Source of the DNA: Sulfuriferula sp047300855
Lineage (GTDB): Bacteria > Pseudomonadota > Gammaproteobacteria > Burkholderiales > Sulfuriferulaceae
Length of the DNA stretch: 64,000 nt
NCBI RefSeq assembly: GCF_047300855.1
Contig: NZ_CP170197.1
Location: 1,426,001 to 1,490,000 of the forward strand
Direction of reading: 5' to 3'
How positions within the stretch are numbered: the stretch's first letter is position 1; each line of letters starts with the position of its first letter. The notes below the pieces were generated by a model that saw only the letters and a list, made by a program, of their open reading frames with translations, was not told the DNA's origin and did not search any database. The position numbers were made by a program, and so were the translations under genes. Below are positions 16,332 to 24,556 of this stretch, in pieces.

Positions 16332-18257
16332 ATGATGAACGACCTGGCAACCGTATTCAGCGCCGAGGGCGTATTTGCAGCAACAATTCCAGGTTACCGG
16401 GAACGCGCGCAACAACTGGAACTGGCCAAGGCCATTGGACAGACCATCGAGTCACGTGGCGTACTCATCGCCGAAGCCGGCACCGGGACCGGAAAAACCC
16501 TCGCCTACCTTGCCCCTGCATTGCTGCAGGGCGGCAAAGTCATCATTTCTACCGGCACTAAAAACCTGCAAGACCAACTCTATCGGCGCGATCTGCCTAA
16601 TGTACGGAATGCTCTTAAAGTGCCTGCCATTGTGGCACTCCTCAAGGGTCGGGCCAATTATGTCTGTCACTACCATCTGGAACGTGCACGTGAAGAAGGG
16701 CGCTTCATGTCGCGTGAAGACGTGGCGCATCTCGAGCAAGTGAACCGTTTTGCTGAATCCAGTCGCAGTGGTGACAAGGTAGAACTGCATGGCGTGGCCG
16801 AAGATGCCAACATCTGGCGTTACGTCACTTCAAGCCGGGAAAATTGTCTGGGCGGTGATTGCCCGCATCACAAAAAATGCTTTGTATTGGAAGCACGCAA
16901 AAAAGCGCTTGAGGCAGATATTGTCGTGGTCAATCATCATCTGTTTTTTGCGGATGTCTGGCTGCGTGATGAAGGTGTTGCAGAGCTGCTGCCGGCATGC
17001 AATACAGTAATATTTGATGAAGCACATCAGCTGCCTGAAACTGCCGGACTATTCTTTGGAGAAACCCTGACTACCGGTCAGTTGGTCGAGTTGGCACGGG
17101 ATGCCCGGTTGGAAGCGGTGCAGTCGTGCAAGGATTACGCAGCACTCCCCGAGGCAGCGAAAAAGCTGGACAAGGCAGCACGCGATTTGCGTTTGATATT
17201 CAGTGAGGATAGCGGCCGCTGGCCGCTGGAGAAAGTGCGCGACCGCAGCGGGTTTGAAGCGGCTTTTGTCGAGGCGGGCGCTGCTCTGGATGAACTGGTG
17301 GCGCACCTGGAAACGCAAGCGCAACGTGCACCGGGCCTGGAGAGCTGCTGGCAGCGCGCACGCGAATTGATAAACATGTATGCCAAATGGCAGCAGCCAA
17401 CCCCTGCTGAGAGTGTGCGCTGGGTGGAAGTATTCAGTCACGCATTGGGGTTCAATACCACCCCGCTGTCGGTGGCAGAGATATTCAAGAAACAGATCGA
17501 GGGAAGTGCACGCGCCTGGATTTTTACTTCAGCAACGCTGTCTGTGAAAGGCGATTTTTCCCATTACCGCAAGCAGCTCGGGCTCATGGAAGCGACCAGT
17601 GTGTCCTGGGACAGTCCATTCGATTATGGCCAACAGGCTATGCTCTATGTCCCCCCGGATATGCCCGAGCCCAACACGCCGGCTTATACCGGTGCCGTAG
17701 TCGAGGCAGCATTGCCGGTAATTGCCGCCAGTCAAGGCAGGGCCTTTCTGCTGTTTACCTCGTTACGCGCGATGAAAGAGGCACATGGACTGCTGCAACA
17801 GGCCTTCGAACAAAGAGCGCTGGAATATCCCATTCTTATGCAGGGCGAGCAATCCCGTACCGAACTGCTTGAGCGTTTTCGTCAGCTTGGCAATGCTGTA
17901 TTGCTCGGCAGTCAGAGTTTCTGGGAGGGTGTGGACGTTAAGGGAGAAGCGCTGTCACTGGTGGTGATCGATAAGCTGCCTTTTTCCCCGCCGGATGATC
18001 CGGTGCTGGCCGCGCGTATCAGCCATATCAATCAATCCGGAGGGAACGCCTTTATGGAATATCAGCTTCCCCATGCGGTGATTACCCTCAAACAGGGAGC
18101 AGGCCGATTGATTCGCGACGAAGCTGACCGCGGCGTATTGATGATCTGCGATCCGCGTCTGCTTTCCAAGCCTTACGGACGGCGCATCTGGCAAAGCTTG
18201 CCGCCAATGCGGCGCAGCCGCGCACTCACGGAAGTGCTGGGCTTTTTTGCTCGGTAA
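16332..18257 (+). CDS. dinG: ATP-dependent DNA helicase, DinG/YoaA type
   Basis: XPD-like superfamily 2 helicase acting on damaged or structured DNA. The 641 residues contain Walker A AEAGTGTGKTLAYLAPALL (about residue 45), the DEAH box VIFDEAHQLPE (about 230), and the C-terminal helicase motifs LLGSQSFWEGVDVKGEALS and QGAGRLIRDEADRG. Between Walker A and DEAH are four cysteines (YVCHYH, NCLGGDC, KKCFV) placed as in iron-sulfur cluster helicases. The length fits YoaA, whose family is about 640 residues, better than E. coli DinG. No LexA box is obvious upstream. Start at ATG 16332 or 16335. Confidence 0.9.
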   Translation: MMNDLATVFSAEGVFAATIPGYRERAQQLELAKAIGQTIESRGVLIAEAGTGTGKTLAYLAPALLQGGKVIISTGTKNLQDQLYRRDLPNVRNALKVPAIVALLKGRANYVCHYHLERAREEGRFMSREDVAHLEQVNRFAESSRSGDKVELHGVAEDANIWRYVTSSRENCLGGDCPHHKKCFVLEARKKALEADIVVVNHHLFFADVWLRDEGVAELLPACNTVIFDEAHQLPETAGLFFGETLTTGQLVELARDARLEAVQSCKDYAALPEAAKKLDKAARDLRLIFSEDSGRWPLEKVRDRSGFEAAFVEAGAALDELVAHLETQAQRAPGLESCWQRARELINMYAKWQQPTPAESVRWVEVFSHALGFNTTPLSVAEIFKKQIEGSARAWIFTSATLSVKGDFSHYRKQLGLMEATSVSWDSPFDYGQQAMLYVPPDMPEPNTPAYTGAVVEAALPVIAASQGRAFLLFTSLRAMKEAHGLLQQAFEQRALEYPILMQGEQSRTELLERFRQLGNAVLLGSQSFWEGVDVKGEALSLVVIDKLPFSPPDDPVLAARISHINQSGGNAFMEYQLPHAVITLKQGAGRLIRDEADRGVLMICDPRLLSKPYGRRIWQSLPPMRRSRALTEVLGFFAR

Positions 18258-18303
18258 CCAATGCTCGTCGCAGTCTGGCAAAGCTTGCTTGCCATCCGCA
18301 CAA

Positions 18304-19062
18304 TCAATCGTCTGTATTGCTGTTGCGACGTAGCATGATGCCCAGCCCCAAACCTATGGCGATGGCCAGAAGTGTGAATGAAACCCCATATACCCAGGGA
18401 CTTTGATGGGCAAAATTGGACACCCATAATTCTGATTGCACCTGGCGCACTTCCAGCTTGCTGTATTGGTGGGCCGTGACTTTTCCATCCCGCACCAGAT
18501 ACGTATCCAGCTTATATTCACCCAAAGGCAGCTTGGCTGGCAGGGTAAGTTTGGAAAAGAAAAGTCGTCCACCGACTACCGCCACGGCGTTATCGAATTC
18601 CTTGTAATATTTTTTGGATTGCTTGAGCCGTAAAAAAGCCGTCCGCCAGTCTTCCATGCCGTGCGTCGATCCCTCAAGCGCGCTGCCTTCCAACCCGCTT
18701 TCCAGGCTTAAGCCATATTTTTTCAATTCCTGCGGCGCCACAATCTGAACGATGGGGTGGCTGGACAGCAGGTACATGATGCCCGGTGTGTTTTTGACAG
18801 TAATATTTCCGCTATCGAGCCAAATCGGTCCGCTTTGTACTTTCTGCGACATGGCCACGCTTTGTGCCGGCGAGGTCACCTTGATGATTACGTCGCCTTT
18901 GTTGGCAATGGCACCAAATACCAGTATTTGCTCCCCGGTAAAATGAGCGGTGATGTCGACGTGATCCGAGTCGAGCTGGGTGATGAGATTGTCTTCGGCT
19001 GCTGAAAAAGTAGCTTGCAGCAAGAAAGCCATAAAAGCGACAGCCAGGGTAAAGTGCTTCAT
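18304..19062 (-). CDS. TIGR02186-family membrane-anchored protein
   Basis: A 252-residue protein with a signal peptide (about 1-22, ending FSAAEDN), a long extracytoplasmic region and one C-terminal membrane helix (about 225-245, VYGVSFTLLAIAIGLGLGIM) before RRNSN. I recognise it as the TIGR02186 family, known mainly next to TauE/SafE-type transporters. Here it also follows that gene with an ATGA overlap (19059-19062). Its biochemical role is not known. The context suggests an accessory of sulfur-compound export. TIGR02186 is commoner in alphaproteobacteria, so transfer of the pair is possible. Confidence 0.75.
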   Translation of the reverse strand: MKHFTLAVAFMAFLLQATFSAAEDNLITQLDSDHVDITAHFTGEQILVFGAIANKGDVIIKVTSPAQSVAMSQKVQSGPIWLDSGNITVKNTPGIMYLLSSHPIVQIVAPQELKKYGLSLESGLEGSALEGSTHGMEDWRTAFLRLKQSKKYYKEFDNAVAVVGGRLFFSKLTLPAKLPLGEYKLDTYLVRDGKVTAHQYSKLEVRQVQSELWVSNFAHQSPWVYGVSFTLLAIAIGLGLGIMLRRNSNTDD

Positions 19063-19985
19063 ACTGCAGACCTCGTCATGGAGTAAACTTCATGGGGAGT
19101 AATCAATAGCCCAATCAGCATTTTCAAGGCTACAGCGACAACCACAAGAGCCAGGATCAGCCGCAGTTTCTCACCCGGAAGCCGCATGCCAATTTTTGTA
19201 CCCCATTGCGTACCAAAAGCCGAACCGAAAATAAGAATCAGGGCCAGGAACGGATCCACCGCGTGATTGACGCCCGCTTGCATGACCGCCACGGCAGCCG
19301 TCGTGAAGAGCAGCTGGAATAGCGACGTACCGACGACAACTTTAGTGGGCATTTTGAGCATATAAATCATCACTGGTACCATGACGAACCCCCCGCCGAC
19401 GCCCATCAGTGATGTCAGTACGCCTACGGCAGCGCCCAAAATGAAAATAAGAATTACCGAGGCGCGCAGCTGTGAAGCCGGAAAATCCATCTGACCAGGC
19501 AGATTTTCCAGCCATATGGCAATCCTGGCACCAAGGCCGTCCTCTTTTTTCTTGACCGGTTTGCCGGCATGCCGGATTGCACTGATGGATTCGAGCAGCA
19601 TGCTGGAACCAATGAAGCCGAGCAGGCCGACATACAGAAAAGTCACAATGTTGCCGAACTGTCCGCTCTCCTGTAACAGTTTGGCGAGGTAAACGCCGCC
19701 ACCACCGCCTATCCAGCTACCACAAAGCAGGAAAATCCCCATTTTGAAGTCAATATTTCCCAGGCGCCAGTGGGCGTAGCTGCCACCCGCCGACGTGCCT
19801 GCGATCTGTGCTGCGCCGGTGGCGACTGCAACGATGGGCGGTACACCCACGAAGATGAGCAGGGGGGTAATCAGAAAACCGCCACCAACACCGACCAGGC
19901 CTGAAAGAAATCCGACAATGCCGCCAAAAAACAGGATCAACCAGAGGTTGACATCCATGTGTGCGATAGGAAGGAAAATGTCCAT
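19059..19985 (-). CDS. TauE/SafE-family anion exporter
   Basis: A 308-residue polytopic membrane protein of the TauE/SafE (DUF81) family, whose members move sulfite, sulfoacetate or related anions. The family's internal duplication is visible: FLSGLVGVGGGFLITPLL near the N-terminus and LTSLMGVGGGFVMVPVMIY in the second half, with about eight hydrophobic segments. It starts 30 bases after the usp gene stop and overlaps the TIGR02186 gene, so the three form one operon. The substrate cannot be read from sequence. Confidence 0.88.
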   Translation of the reverse strand: MDIFLPIAHMDVNLWLILFFGGIVGFLSGLVGVGGGFLITPLLIFVGVPPIVAVATGAAQIAGTSAGGSYAHWRLGNIDFKMGIFLLCGSWIGGGGGVYLAKLLQESGQFGNIVTFLYVGLLGFIGSSMLLESISAIRHAGKPVKKKEDGLGARIAIWLENLPGQMDFPASQLRASVILIFILGAAVGVLTSLMGVGGGFVMVPVMIYMLKMPTKVVVGTSLFQLLFTTAAVAVMQAGVNHAVDPFLALILIFGSAFGTQWGTKIGMRLPGEKLRLILALVVVAVALKMLIGLLITPHEVYSMTRSAV

Positions 19986-20015
19986 AAGCTGTATGCCTGT
20001 TATTTTAAATTTGAT

Positions 20016-20531
20016 CTATGCTTTATCGGATTCGCCAGCCTTGGAAGCCATATCCGGGCAAATCCGGTTGAGTGCAATATCAGGAGGAATAATTACCACC
20101 GGAATAGGCAACAATTCCGAAAGTCGCATACCCAGACGACCAGAAGCTTTTCTAAGGCTGGGATGGGCTTTTTTCTCGGTGGCAATGCCTGCGCGTCCGA
20201 TGACCACCATAAGAATTTTTTCATCTTTATTGACGACGCGCAGAATTTCTTCTTCGGGCACACCATCCATAAGGTAGAACTCGGGAATGATATGGCAGCT
20301 TGCGCTGATTTTCTCGGAGATGTCTTTCAGCGTGGCCTCAGCCTGGTGCCGGATATCATCTTTCATCTGTTCCTGGACACCCGCCCAGAAAGCGAAGGGT
20401 GGAGAATCGAGGACATGTAGCAGGCCAAGATGGGCATTAAGCATTTTAGCCATTTGGGCTGCGGCCCCCGCTGCAATGATGGAATTCTTGGAGCCGTCGA
20501 TAGCGACGAGAATCGTTCCCGTAGAAGTCAT
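20016..20531 (-). CDS. Universal stress protein (UspA family)
   Basis: A 171-residue UspA-fold protein. It begins MTSTGTILVAIDGSKNSIIAAGAAA, the standard beta1-alpha1 of Usp proteins with an ATP-contacting aspartate. The later GxxG...G(S/T) nucleotide loop is altered (VVIGRAGIATEKKAHPSLR), so ATP binding is uncertain. ATG 20531 is chosen because AGGAGAG lies 9 bases upstream and the upstream extension is not Usp-like. It is first in usp-tauE-TIGR02186, and a GC-rich palindrome lies about 80 bases before it. Confidence 0.85.
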   Translation of the reverse strand: MTSTGTILVAIDGSKNSIIAAGAAAQMAKMLNAHLGLLHVLDSPPFAFWAGVQEQMKDDIRHQAEATLKDISEKISASCHIIPEFYLMDGVPEEEILRVVNKDEKILMVVIGRAGIATEKKAHPSLRKASGRLGMRLSELLPIPVVIIPPDIALNRICPDMASKAGESDKA

Positions 20532-20609
20532 GTCTGGTATCTCTCCTGGAGGGATTTCCTTGCGAAACCTGATAAGTCCATTGGCAAGGATGAGGTCTTT
20601 TGAAGTCAA

Positions 20610-20626
20610 CCCTGGCGGCGCCAGGG
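20610..20626. promoter_or_regulatory. Perfect 17-base palindrome upstream of usp
   Basis: CCCTGGCG-G-CGCCAGGG is an exact inverted repeat with a one-base centre, 79 bases before the usp start. On the minus strand it abuts TTGACT (20604-20609), a good -35, though no clear -10 follows. It could be a repressor or activator operator. Confidence 0.45.
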
Positions 20627-20991
20627 CGGCAAACAGCTGTGTATTTTACACACAAATACGGTGTATGTGAGGCAGCGGATATGCGAGTTGATAATACTTT
20701 GGTACCGGACTTGGCTGAGCACGCTTGCGGAGGTGTGACACCGCAGCAGCCTGGCAGGAGACCCAGTGGCGCAGAAATGGCGCAACAGATGAAAAATGAA
20801 GCGGAAGTCGCGGCCGCTGATGACGCTACCCATCAGCTGCTCCTCGAACTCGATCATCGTGTGCCACGACATCGTCATCACATTGATTTTGCCCTTGAAT
20901 GCAGTGGTGAGAGGCTATAGACCAAATTGAGCTTGCTGGTTCACTGCAACAGGACGTCCCATACTATTCCGAGGGCATCAGCCCAGTTTGT
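20627..20991. other. Gap between usp and DUF455 gene, no recognised gene
   Basis: Open frames run on both strands (20600-20920 plus, 20606-20881 minus), but neither resembles a known family, has a good ribosome-binding site or shows convincing codon structure. GTGTA-TTT-TACAC at about 20639-20651 is a small palindrome. The stretch may be the remnant of a lost gene. Confidence 0.4.
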
Positions 20992-21831
20992 TCATGACCG
21001 TCCCAACGCAGCCAATTCAATCTCACTGAAACCTGCTGCGCGTCGTGCTTCGAGATTGAATGGGCCGCGCATGACCGGTGCCCGGTACTCAGCGGCCAGG
21101 CGGGCGTAGGTGGTGATCGGATCCAGGCCGCGCTGCTCGCACAGCCAGCCATACCAGCGGTTGCCGATACCGACATGACCAATTTCATCATGCAGGATGA
21201 TATCGAGGATCGCAGCGGCGGCCATATCACCCGCCTGCGCGAGTTTGGCACGTACGGGTGGTGAAGCGTCCAATCCGCGCGCCTCCATGGTGCGTGGCAC
21301 CAGCGCGATGCGGGCCAGAATATCGCCCTGGGTTTTGGCAGCCATTTCCCATAAGCTGTTATGCGCCGGGAAATCGCCGTAGGCGTGGCCTTGGCTTTGC
21401 AAGTGCTTGCTCAGCAGCGTGAAATGCAGCGCTTCCTCCTTCGCCACCTGCAGCCAGTCAGCGTAATACGCAGGCGGCATATCGGCGAATCGCCAAATGG
21501 CATCCAGTGCCAGGTTGATGGCATTGAATTCGATATGCGCCAACGCATGGATCAATACCGCGCGCCCCTCTGGCGTATTCATTGAGCGATGTTTAACCAG
21601 GCGCGGCGCCACCTGTTCCGGCTTATCCGGTTGGCCGGGTAGCGGGGATCGTGGCGACAACTTGGCATGCGCATCCAGCACGACGTTGCCGGCTATCCAT
21701 GCTTGCGCCAGAAGCGCCACCCTCTCGACTTTGCGGGCGACATCCGGCTCGGCCAACCAGAACAGCGCCATCTGACGCAATTCTGCTGGCTGAGGACCGA
21801 GCTCATGTATGCAAGAGGAATTCACGCGCAA
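20992..21831 (-). CDS. DUF455 ferritin-like protein
   Basis: A 279-residue DUF455 protein, a family with a ferritin-like four-helix core and probable di-metal site. Candidate ligands are in HALAHIEFNAINLALD, KEEALHFTLL and ILHDEIGHVGIGNRW, giving the Glu and ExxH pattern of ferritin-like proteins. No activity is established for bacterial members. Translation seems to begin at TTG 21831 or GTG 21825; the rdgC stop lies only 6 bases upstream, so it is co-translated with rdgC. No strong ribosome-binding site is visible. Confidence 0.8.
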   Translation of the reverse strand: MRVNSSCIHELGPQPAELRQMALFWLAEPDVARKVERVALLAQAWIAGNVVLDAHAKLSPRSPLPGQPDKPEQVAPRLVKHRSMNTPEGRAVLIHALAHIEFNAINLALDAIWRFADMPPAYYADWLQVAKEEALHFTLLSKHLQSQGHAYGDFPAHNSLWEMAAKTQGDILARIALVPRTMEARGLDASPPVRAKLAQAGDMAAAAILDIILHDEIGHVGIGNRWYGWLCEQRGLDPITTYARLAAEYRAPVMRGPFNLEARRAAGFSEIELAALGRS

Positions 21832-21837
21832 CTCAAG

Positions 21838-22743
21838 TCAGGGTTGTTGCGGATTTTCGCCGCCGAGCGCATCGACCAGATCGGCCAGCATCCTGGCCAG
21901 TTCCCCGGTCATCAGGGTGAAGTCGAGGTCGAACATCTCGTCTGCTGACTCTGCCTGGGCCCCGGCCTGTTCCTTGATGATGTCCAGAAAGTCGAGCCGC
22001 TTGATCTGGAGTTGTTCGGTCAACACGAAGGAAATCCGGTCATTCCAGGTCATTCCCAGCCGGGTGGCCGTCTTGCCGGCGGCAATGTGCGCACGGATTT
22101 CATCGCCCTCCAGATCATGCCGGACATAGCGCACCGTGGCCTTGCCAGCATCGCTGGAGCGGAGCTCCAGTTCACGGTCGATGGTGAAACCAGCGGGCGA
22201 TTCGCCGCCGGCGAGCCAGTCCGTCATTGCCGCGACGGGAGAGCGCTGTGTATGCAACAGTTTGAGTGGCAGGTCATCCAGCGTCTTTCCCAGCAATTCC
22301 AGCGCTTCATCCGCCTTGGCCGGGGAGGCGGCATCCACAACCAGCCAGCCATTGACCGGATCAATCCACACATAGGTCATGCGCCGATGCGCAAACGCGC
22401 GCGGGAGAAGCTCTTCGGTGACCCGCTCCTTGATCTCCTTCTTCTCCTTGCGCCCAATGCGGTAGCACTGCTGCGCTTCCAGATCAGCGACACGATCCTT
22501 GGCAAACTGGTTGACGATGGAGGCAGGCAGCAATTTCTGCTCTACGCCAAGCGTAATCAGCATCTGCCGATTTGATGCGTGGACCAGGCGATCATCCCCA
22601 TGACAGGAAACCCATCCCCGACTCTGCTTGTCCAGGCCAGCACATGCCTGAAGCGGGTGAAGGGAGAGTTTCTCTTCCAGGGTCGTGGCGCTCATGGCCC
22701 AGTCAGTGGCAAGGCGATAAACGAAGATGTTTTTAAACCACAT
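21838..22743 (-). CDS. rdgC: Recombination-associated protein RdgC
   Basis: Ring-shaped, sequence-independent DNA-binding protein that limits RecA action and, in Neisseria, supports pilin variation. The 301 residues match the family from MWFKNIFVYRL through RGWVSCHGDDRLVH, KQLLPASIVN-like text and KEKKEIKERVTEELLPRAF. The C-terminal half contains ALELLGKTLDDLP and MTDWLAGGESPAGF, both typical. It starts the two-gene unit with the DUF455 gene. Confidence 0.94.
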   Translation of the reverse strand: MWFKNIFVYRLATDWAMSATTLEEKLSLHPLQACAGLDKQSRGWVSCHGDDRLVHASNRQMLITLGVEQKLLPASIVNQFAKDRVADLEAQQCYRIGRKEKKEIKERVTEELLPRAFAHRRMTYVWIDPVNGWLVVDAASPAKADEALELLGKTLDDLPLKLLHTQRSPVAAMTDWLAGGESPAGFTIDRELELRSSDAGKATVRYVRHDLEGDEIRAHIAAGKTATRLGMTWNDRISFVLTEQLQIKRLDFLDIIKEQAGAQAESADEMFDLDFTLMTGELARMLADLVDALGGENPQQP

Positions 22744-22928
22744 GGCGGGTGCTCAAAAAAAGTGGCGATTATACAGCCCGTCCAGCCGACAAATGGAGAC
22801 AGCCAGAAATCCAGGGGTGCATCGAAAATTGATCAGGCGTACTCATACTCATACCCAGAGCGCTGGTACCGCCCTCAAGGGGATCACGGGAAGCACGTTC
22901 GCCCAAGCATGGTTGACATCTTGCCACC

Positions 22929-23231
22929 CTACACTAGAAATAACCGCCGCTTTTCCTCCGCACGCATTTGCTTAATGGCATGTTCGCGTCTGAGCGCTGC
23001 TCCGTGATCACTGGCTTTCTCTTGATACACCAGCACCGCCGGTAACCTGCTACGCGTGTATTTGGCACCTTTGCCAGCGTTGTGGTTGACGACGCGTGCG
23101 GTGATATCGGTGGTCACACCGGTGTAGAGGGTGCGATCTGCGCACTGGAGGATATAGACGTACCACTCGGCCACGATAGGTGTGGGCTGCTGTGTGCTGG
23201 TTGTATTGCGAAATTGGGCCAAACCAGACAT
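22929..23231 (-). CDS. Small GIY-YIG nuclease-domain protein
   Basis: A GIY-YIG fold protein of about 80-100 residues related to the YhbQ/UPF0213 group. The domain begins WYVYILQCADRTLYTGVTTD (Y-Y and Y-T-G motif), with the catalytic arginine region ARVVNHNAGKGAKYTRSR, and ends LRREHAIKQMRAEEKRRLF. Possible starts are GTG 23276, ATG 23231 or GTG 23174; the last gives the length typical of the family. Such proteins may act in DNA repair. It sits beside the accessory insert and may mark its edge. Confidence 0.82.
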   Translation of the reverse strand: MSGLAQFRNTTSTQQPTPIVAEWYVYILQCADRTLYTGVTTDITARVVNHNAGKGAKYTRSRLPAVLVYQEKASDHGAALRREHAIKQMRAEEKRRLFLV

Positions 23232-23307
23232 GCCCGTCCCATTAAAAATTGATTGCAGGGTGCCGGCAGATGGCACTCGCTGACTTTAACATGCTGGATG
23301 ACCGATA

Positions 23308-23332
23308 CCGAAACGCAAAAAAGCCACTCCGA
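23308..23332. repeat. Left copy of direct repeat flanking accessory insert
   Basis: A 25-base stretch that matches 24508-24532 at about 21 of 25 positions in the same orientation. The shared core reads GCAAAAA, GCCA, TCCGA. The right copy lies in the terminator of tRNA-Asn. Either it is a duplicated attachment-like sequence or two related terminators. Confidence 0.5.
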
Positions 23333-23337
23333 GGCTT
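23317..23337 (-). terminator. Intrinsic terminator, minus strand
   Basis: Read on the minus strand, AAGCC-7 bases-GGCTT is followed by a T-run. It would stop transcripts from the two insert genes and lies inside the left direct repeat. Confidence 0.6.
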
Positions 23338-23402
23338 AAATTCTGTTTCTACCTGGGGAGAATGGTGGAGAAGTGGTGCGATTCAGTTTCACTGTGAATA
23401 AG

Positions 23403-23425
23403 AACCCACCGGGGAAAGGTGGGTT
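23403..23425 (-). terminator. 8-bp hairpin after the insert gene
   Basis: AACCCACC (23403-23410) pairs exactly with GGTGGGTT (23418-23425) around a 7-base loop, 25 bases past the stop of the gene at 23450. It is followed on the minus strand by CTTATT, a poor T-run. Its function as a terminator or 3' stabiliser is uncertain. Confidence 0.45.
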
Positions 23426-23449
23426 GTGTGGGTCAGGCTTTGGTACGGT

Positions 23450-23983
23450 TCACTGACTCACCGAGCGCATCCTGTCCAGCTTCTCGACAACTGCCTGATA
23501 GAGATCCTGATCAGCATCGGAGTTGCGGTCTGGATGGTGGGCGCTACGCATCTTTTTCAGCGCAGTCATATCGTCGGGCAGGTCATGCACCTTGGTCACC
23601 CGGTCACCGTTTTTGACCATCTCGCGCTGAAGCTCGGCCTCTGCGCCTTCGCGTGTGTCATATAACTTCCTGCTGCCAAGACGCCAACCATCCTGATTCT
23701 TGCGCGGGGATTGATTTTTCTCACCATCAAACCAGATCCATTTGCCAGTCTCAGGATCCAGATCAAAATCAACAGTGATGATGCCGTAGGTGTGAACAGG
23801 CGGCTTGAGGTCTTTGGAAAACAGATTGATCGTGTTGCTGACAGTACCCACGTCAGTGAGGTAATACGCGCCTGCCTCATGAGGGCAGAACGCGTTGCTG
23901 GGCGTTGGTTCAGGCTTGCTGTCGTTTAACGGATTCATTTCAGCCATGCGGGCGGCGGCGGCTCGGCGTTGTGCGTTGGTCAC
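23450..23983 (-). CDS. Accessory protein with a J-domain-like C-terminus
   Basis: A 177-residue soluble protein with no family I can name. The N-terminus is Ala/Arg-rich, and the middle holds a strand-rich segment (VHTYGIITVDFDLDPETGKW). The last 45 residues (TALKKMRSAHHPDRNSDADQ, then YQAVVEKLDRM) look like helix II, the HPD loop and helix III of a DnaJ domain, with helix I shortened. HPD contacts Hsp70 in true J-proteins. ATG 23983 is preceded by AAGGAG. It is paired with a small winged-helix gene in a 1.2-kb insert beside tRNA-Asn. The style resembles phage or plasmid cargo, but no integrase is present. Confidence 0.65.
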   Translation of the reverse strand: MTNAQRRAAAARMAEMNPLNDSKPEPTPSNAFCPHEAGAYYLTDVGTVSNTINLFSKDLKPPVHTYGIITVDFDLDPETGKWIWFDGEKNQSPRKNQDGWRLGSRKLYDTREGAEAELQREMVKNGDRVTKVHDLPDDMTALKKMRSAHHPDRNSDADQDLYQAVVEKLDRMRSVSQ

Positions 23984-24173
23984 TGGTATTGCTCCTTAAT
24001 ATTGGTTGAAACCCACTGGGATCACCCCTTGCTGAAGGGATCACCCGCTGGACTCCTGGACTGCTTCGAGTGAAAACGTCTTGCGTCCGAGTTCGTCCTT
24101 GAACTCATCGTCGCTGGCGGTCAGGGGCGTAGATACGCTTCACTCCGGCATATCTGCAATGGCTGCCTCGTTT

Positions 24174-24440
24174 CTAGTCTGATGAGACGTTTTTGGTAGG
24201 CCCGGCCTTTCGACCTGGTGCGACGGGCGGCACATAGCCCGAAATCCTGCACTGAAAACCATCAACACGCTTGTTGCCATAGAAGTGGGTGACGCTGCAC
24301 TGGGATATTTCTCCCCGCGTTGTTAAGTCAGCCAGTGTCTTGCGCACTTGAGCCAGTGCAATCCCGGTTGCTGACGCGATCTCCAAGTCGAGAAGTTGCC
24401 CATGTTTTTTCAAGTGGTTTAGAACTTGGTCTGCCTGCAT
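24174..24440 (-). CDS. Small winged helix-turn-helix protein
   Basis: An 88-residue protein. Residues 5-45 (VLNHLKKHGQLLDLEIASAT, then VRKTLADLTTRGEISQCS) look like a winged helix with recognition helix and wing, and a Lys/Pro-rich tail follows. Similar small proteins occur in prophages and plasmids as DNA-binding regulators. The specific family is not certain. It lies between tRNA-Asn and the J-domain-like gene. The 190 bases between the two genes hold a near-repeat of GGGATCACCC and no further supported gene. Confidence 0.6.
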   Translation of the reverse strand: MQADQVLNHLKKHGQLLDLEIASATGIALAQVRKTLADLTTRGEISQCSVTHFYGNKRVDGFQCRISGYVPPVAPGRKAGPTKNVSSD

Positions 24441-24507
24441 GTCGGTTCCTTAGACGTGTGGATGAGCGTGTGACCCAAGGTGGAGCCTCGAGTCAATACA
24501 GAACACT

Positions 24508-24532
24508 CGGAAAAGCAAAAAGGCCAATCCGA
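24508..24532. repeat. Right copy of direct repeat, in tRNA-Asn terminator
   Basis: Matches 23308-23332 with about four differences, 1200 bases away and in the same orientation. It overlaps the terminator of tRNA-Asn, which would be the ancestral location. Confidence 0.5.
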
Positions 24533-24542
24533 AGAATGGCCT
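24516..24542 (-). terminator. Intrinsic terminator of tRNA-Asn
   Basis: On the minus strand, AGGCCA-loop-TGGCCT is followed by TTTTTGCTTTT, 15 bases after the tRNA CCA end. Confidence 0.75.
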
Positions 24543-24556
24543 AAGCGCTTGTGTTT

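Noticed and set aside
20600..20920. Overlapping frames on both strands upstream of usp
   Set aside because: Neither has a ribosome-binding site or recognisable family; probably a decayed or non-coding stretch.
24000..24173. A small gene between the two insert genes
   Set aside because: Minus-strand frames encode protein-like stretches but lack usable start codons and are broken by stops; probably a remnant.
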